A stretch of DNA of 27,376 nucleotides from Ophiothrix spiculata. Taxonomy: Eukaryota > Echinodermata > Ophiuroidea > Amphilepidida > Ophiotrichidae. Where the stretch lies: assembly GCA_000969725.1 (NCBI GenBank), contig JXSR01S011152.1; one strand, 5' to 3'. Under the pieces are notes generated by a model. It saw only the letters and a program-made list of their open reading frames with translations, ran no database searches and was not told the origin of the DNA. A program made the translations under genes and the position numbers. The first letter of the stretch is position 1. Each line of letters begins with the position of its first letter. Of this stretch, positions 25,796 through 27,376 are shown in pieces.

Positions 25796-26962
25796 TTAAG
25801 TTCTTCGGAGGGTAAGCGTCTTATTATAGAACTCATCAAATACCTCTTTTGGAAGAAGCACCTTGCCATCAGGATTATTTGGATCCTCTAGAGTCATGTA
25901 CACACGTTCATTTGTATTACGTCTTTGTAATGACACATAGACAGGATCTGATGCTAAACTAGGAGGAGTAGGGATATACCTCTGATTATTTCTAATAGTA
26001 GATGATATATTCCTGTGCTTGCAACACATGATAATTGTTGTTATAAAAAACAAAATGGTTAATAAACATGTGGCACAGGTTGATATTGTCAAATAGAAAA
26101 CTGTAACTGATGAAGTGCATACATTTTGACAAGTTTCTGTAGGATTTAAGTCATCGATATGGATGATATTATCAATTTTGTTCTGGGGTTTAATGGTAAT
26201 GCTTTGGTCTTTACCATTGGTATCTGGTGACGATGTTACAGATATAGGTCCAATTTCACAGGATCTGATGCGATCAGGAAAATCTGGACTAGTCATTTCA
26301 CAACGAAATATAGCTCGATTGAGATCTTTAGTTATCTTCACCTCAAGTGTAGATGATACTGCGTCATGTTGTGATGAATATGTTGATTGCTGGTATTCAT
26401 AAGTAATTAATGACCGCCATTTAAGTTCCACAACTGGGACGGTTTTAGAAGAAGTACAAATTAATTCGAGAGTTTTTCCCTCTGTTAATACTAGATTCGG
26501 AGGATTGCTCAAACAAGATGGTTGTGAGCTATCTGGAAATGAATAAATCTCAACATTAATAGAATGTTGATCTACGACAGAAACAGTTCCTGCCGTTCTT
26601 ACCACAGAACAAGAATATTCACCTCTATCTGACAAAGCAACATCTAACATGGTTAGAAAGTATACCGACGATCCATCAGGAAATGGTCTTTTGGCAAGAT
26701 AAACTCTATCTTTCACAGAGGATTCCGTATTGATATCTAATCCAGATGATATTTGATCACTTCCATCTCCAAGTACACGAGATATCATCACTGTGTCGCC
26801 ATTTTGAATATTCCATATCTGACACTGAATTACGAGAATATCACCAGCACTTACAGAATCAGTTGGTGACGTTACTTCAACTGTTGTTTCTCCACGAACA
26901 AAATGAACATAATATGTTTGTAAAACAAAGAAGACAGAGATCAGAAATTCAGTATTTACCAT
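25796..26962 (-). CDS. R11: ITAM-tailed two-Ig-domain membrane receptor
   Basis: 388 residues from the ATG at 26962, whose MVNTEFLISVFFVLQ aligns with the start and signal peptide of R10. An in-frame ATG at 27019 would add 19 residues of another, partly hydrophobic sequence and is less likely. V-like Cys47/Cys118. Second domain Cys169, Trp182 and Cys221, with Cys150/Cys235. It has SPDFPDR for SPGFPDR. Stalk C278-x3-C282, transmembrane helix about 288-313, then MCCK. ITAM tyrosines 342 and 355. C-terminus LRRT. It is the first gene at the right edge, and its promoter cassette is complete at the end of the window, so the array may continue beyond it. Confidence 0.9.
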   Translation of the reverse strand: MVNTEFLISVFFVLQTYYVHFVRGETTVEVTSPTDSVSAGDILVIQCQIWNIQNGDTVMISRVLGDGSDQISSGLDINTESSVKDRVYLAKRPFPDGSSVYFLTMLDVALSDRGEYSCSVVRTAGTVSVVDQHSINVEIYSFPDSSQPSCLSNPPNLVLTEGKTLELICTSSKTVPVVELKWRSLITYEYQQSTYSSQHDAVSSTLEVKITKDLNRAIFRCEMTSPDFPDRIRSCEIGPISVTSSPDTNGKDQSITIKPQNKIDNIIHIDDLNPTETCQNVCTSSVTVFYLTISTCATCLLTILFFITTIIMCCKHRNISSTIRNNQRYIPTPPSLASDPVYVSLQRRNTNERVYMTLEDPNNPDGKVLLPKEVFDEFYNKTLTLRRT

Positions 26963-27246
26963 GTTGACAGGAAAGCAGTAAACAAAGACTATAAGATGAG
27001 GCTTTGCATGTGTGTCCATTATACATATGTATAAAATATAGCTTACAAGTCATCCGTTATCGCAAAGGAACACTTTTAGAAATAGAATAGCATTTAAGAA
27101 TAACCAATCTTTAAATAGAGCAAATGCCTGCCATTCGTCAACAATTGTGATATTTTCCAACAGTATTCAGAACTATAATCCAGTTAAGGCAATACAGTTA
27201 CTATCCTTGTGCTATATACTGTTTTAACAGTCTCACTGAAATGATA

Positions 27247-27351
27247 ATGCCGTCGAGAAATGCCAAATACTTTGATACAAGAGCATAATGTATGCAAAAT
27301 TCATGACAAATAATGAATAATTAATATGTTACATTGACTATAGATGGCGTT
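27247..27351 (-). promoter_or_regulatory. Promoter cassette of R11
   Basis: A, ATGCCGTCGAGAAA (one change), 27247-27260 (285 bp from the preferred ATG); C, CAAAATTCAT within an octamer-like TATGCAAAATTCAT, 27291-27304; B, GACTATAGATGGCGT, 27336-27350. Confidence 0.75.
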
Positions 27352-27376
27352 GTTCATTGTTCAAAGAAAAGTGCAA

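Noticed and set aside
4145..26962. Inhibitory (ITIM) reading of the tail tyrosines
   Set aside because: The residue two before each tyrosine is Pro or Arg, not the Ile/Val/Leu/Ser of the ITIM, while the acidic residue at -3 and paired spacing fit an ITAM.
4515..26967. Many plus-strand ORFs of 60-90 codons opposite the receptor genes (for example 4515-4745, 7009-7221, 14747-14992, 21675-21887, 26163-26402)
   Set aside because: They lie antisense to conserved coding sequence, share no motif of known proteins, and are explained as shadows of the receptor reading frame.

Overview
The window comes from an AT-rich animal genome. Evidence for this includes a LINE tail, a tRNA-derived SINE, CCCTAA telomere-type repeats, a TA-flanked DNA transposon, large non-coding spacers, and secreted or membrane proteins with immunoglobulin (Ig) folds. 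A marine invertebrate (lophotrochozoan or invertebrate deuterostome) is likely, but the clade cannot be fixed from the sequence alone.

Layout. Positions 1-4144 form a repeat-rich margin without convincing host genes: a LINE 3' end running into telomere-like repeats (1-366), a GC-rich hairpin and CRE-palindrome patch (about 890-1212), a SINE (2236-2460) and a short satellite of about 170-bp units (2971-3675). From 4145 to the right edge there is a head-to-tail array of one gene family, all on the minus strand. It has ten complete genes (called R1-R4 and R6-R11 here) and one truncated copy (R5) that abuts a 50-N gap at 13407-13456. The sequence to the left of the gap (11927-13406) is almost identical to the sequence to its right (13457-14936). 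R5 is therefore most likely an assembly or haplotype duplicate of R6, and the real array has ten genes.

The family. Each gene is one uninterrupted ORF of about 384-392 codons. It encodes a type I membrane receptor with a signal peptide, a V-like Ig domain, a second shorter Ig domain with an extra cysteine pair, a variable stalk ending in Cys-x3-Cys, one uncharged transmembrane helix and a cytoplasmic tail of about 70 residues. The tail is nearly invariant from gene to gene. It holds two tyrosine motifs, DPVYVSL and ERVYMTL, nine residues apart, which fit an ITAM ((D/E)xxYxxL-x6-12-(Y)xxL). The ectodomains diverge while the signalling tail stays the same, as expected of a recognition-receptor family whose members all feed one Src/Syk-type pathway.

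Regulation. Upstream of every complete gene lies the same promoter cassette, in the same order and spacing: element B (RACNNTAGATGGCGT, written on the plus strand), an ATATTCAW element (C), and element A (ATGGCGTCGAGAAA), with A about 150-310 bp from the start codon. Element B resembles the core of the CTCF motif. That suggests, as a hypothesis, a promoter-choice system comparable to clustered protocadherins. A tandem, intronless, ITAM-tailed Ig receptor cluster with one shared promoter code is the candidate undescribed system here.
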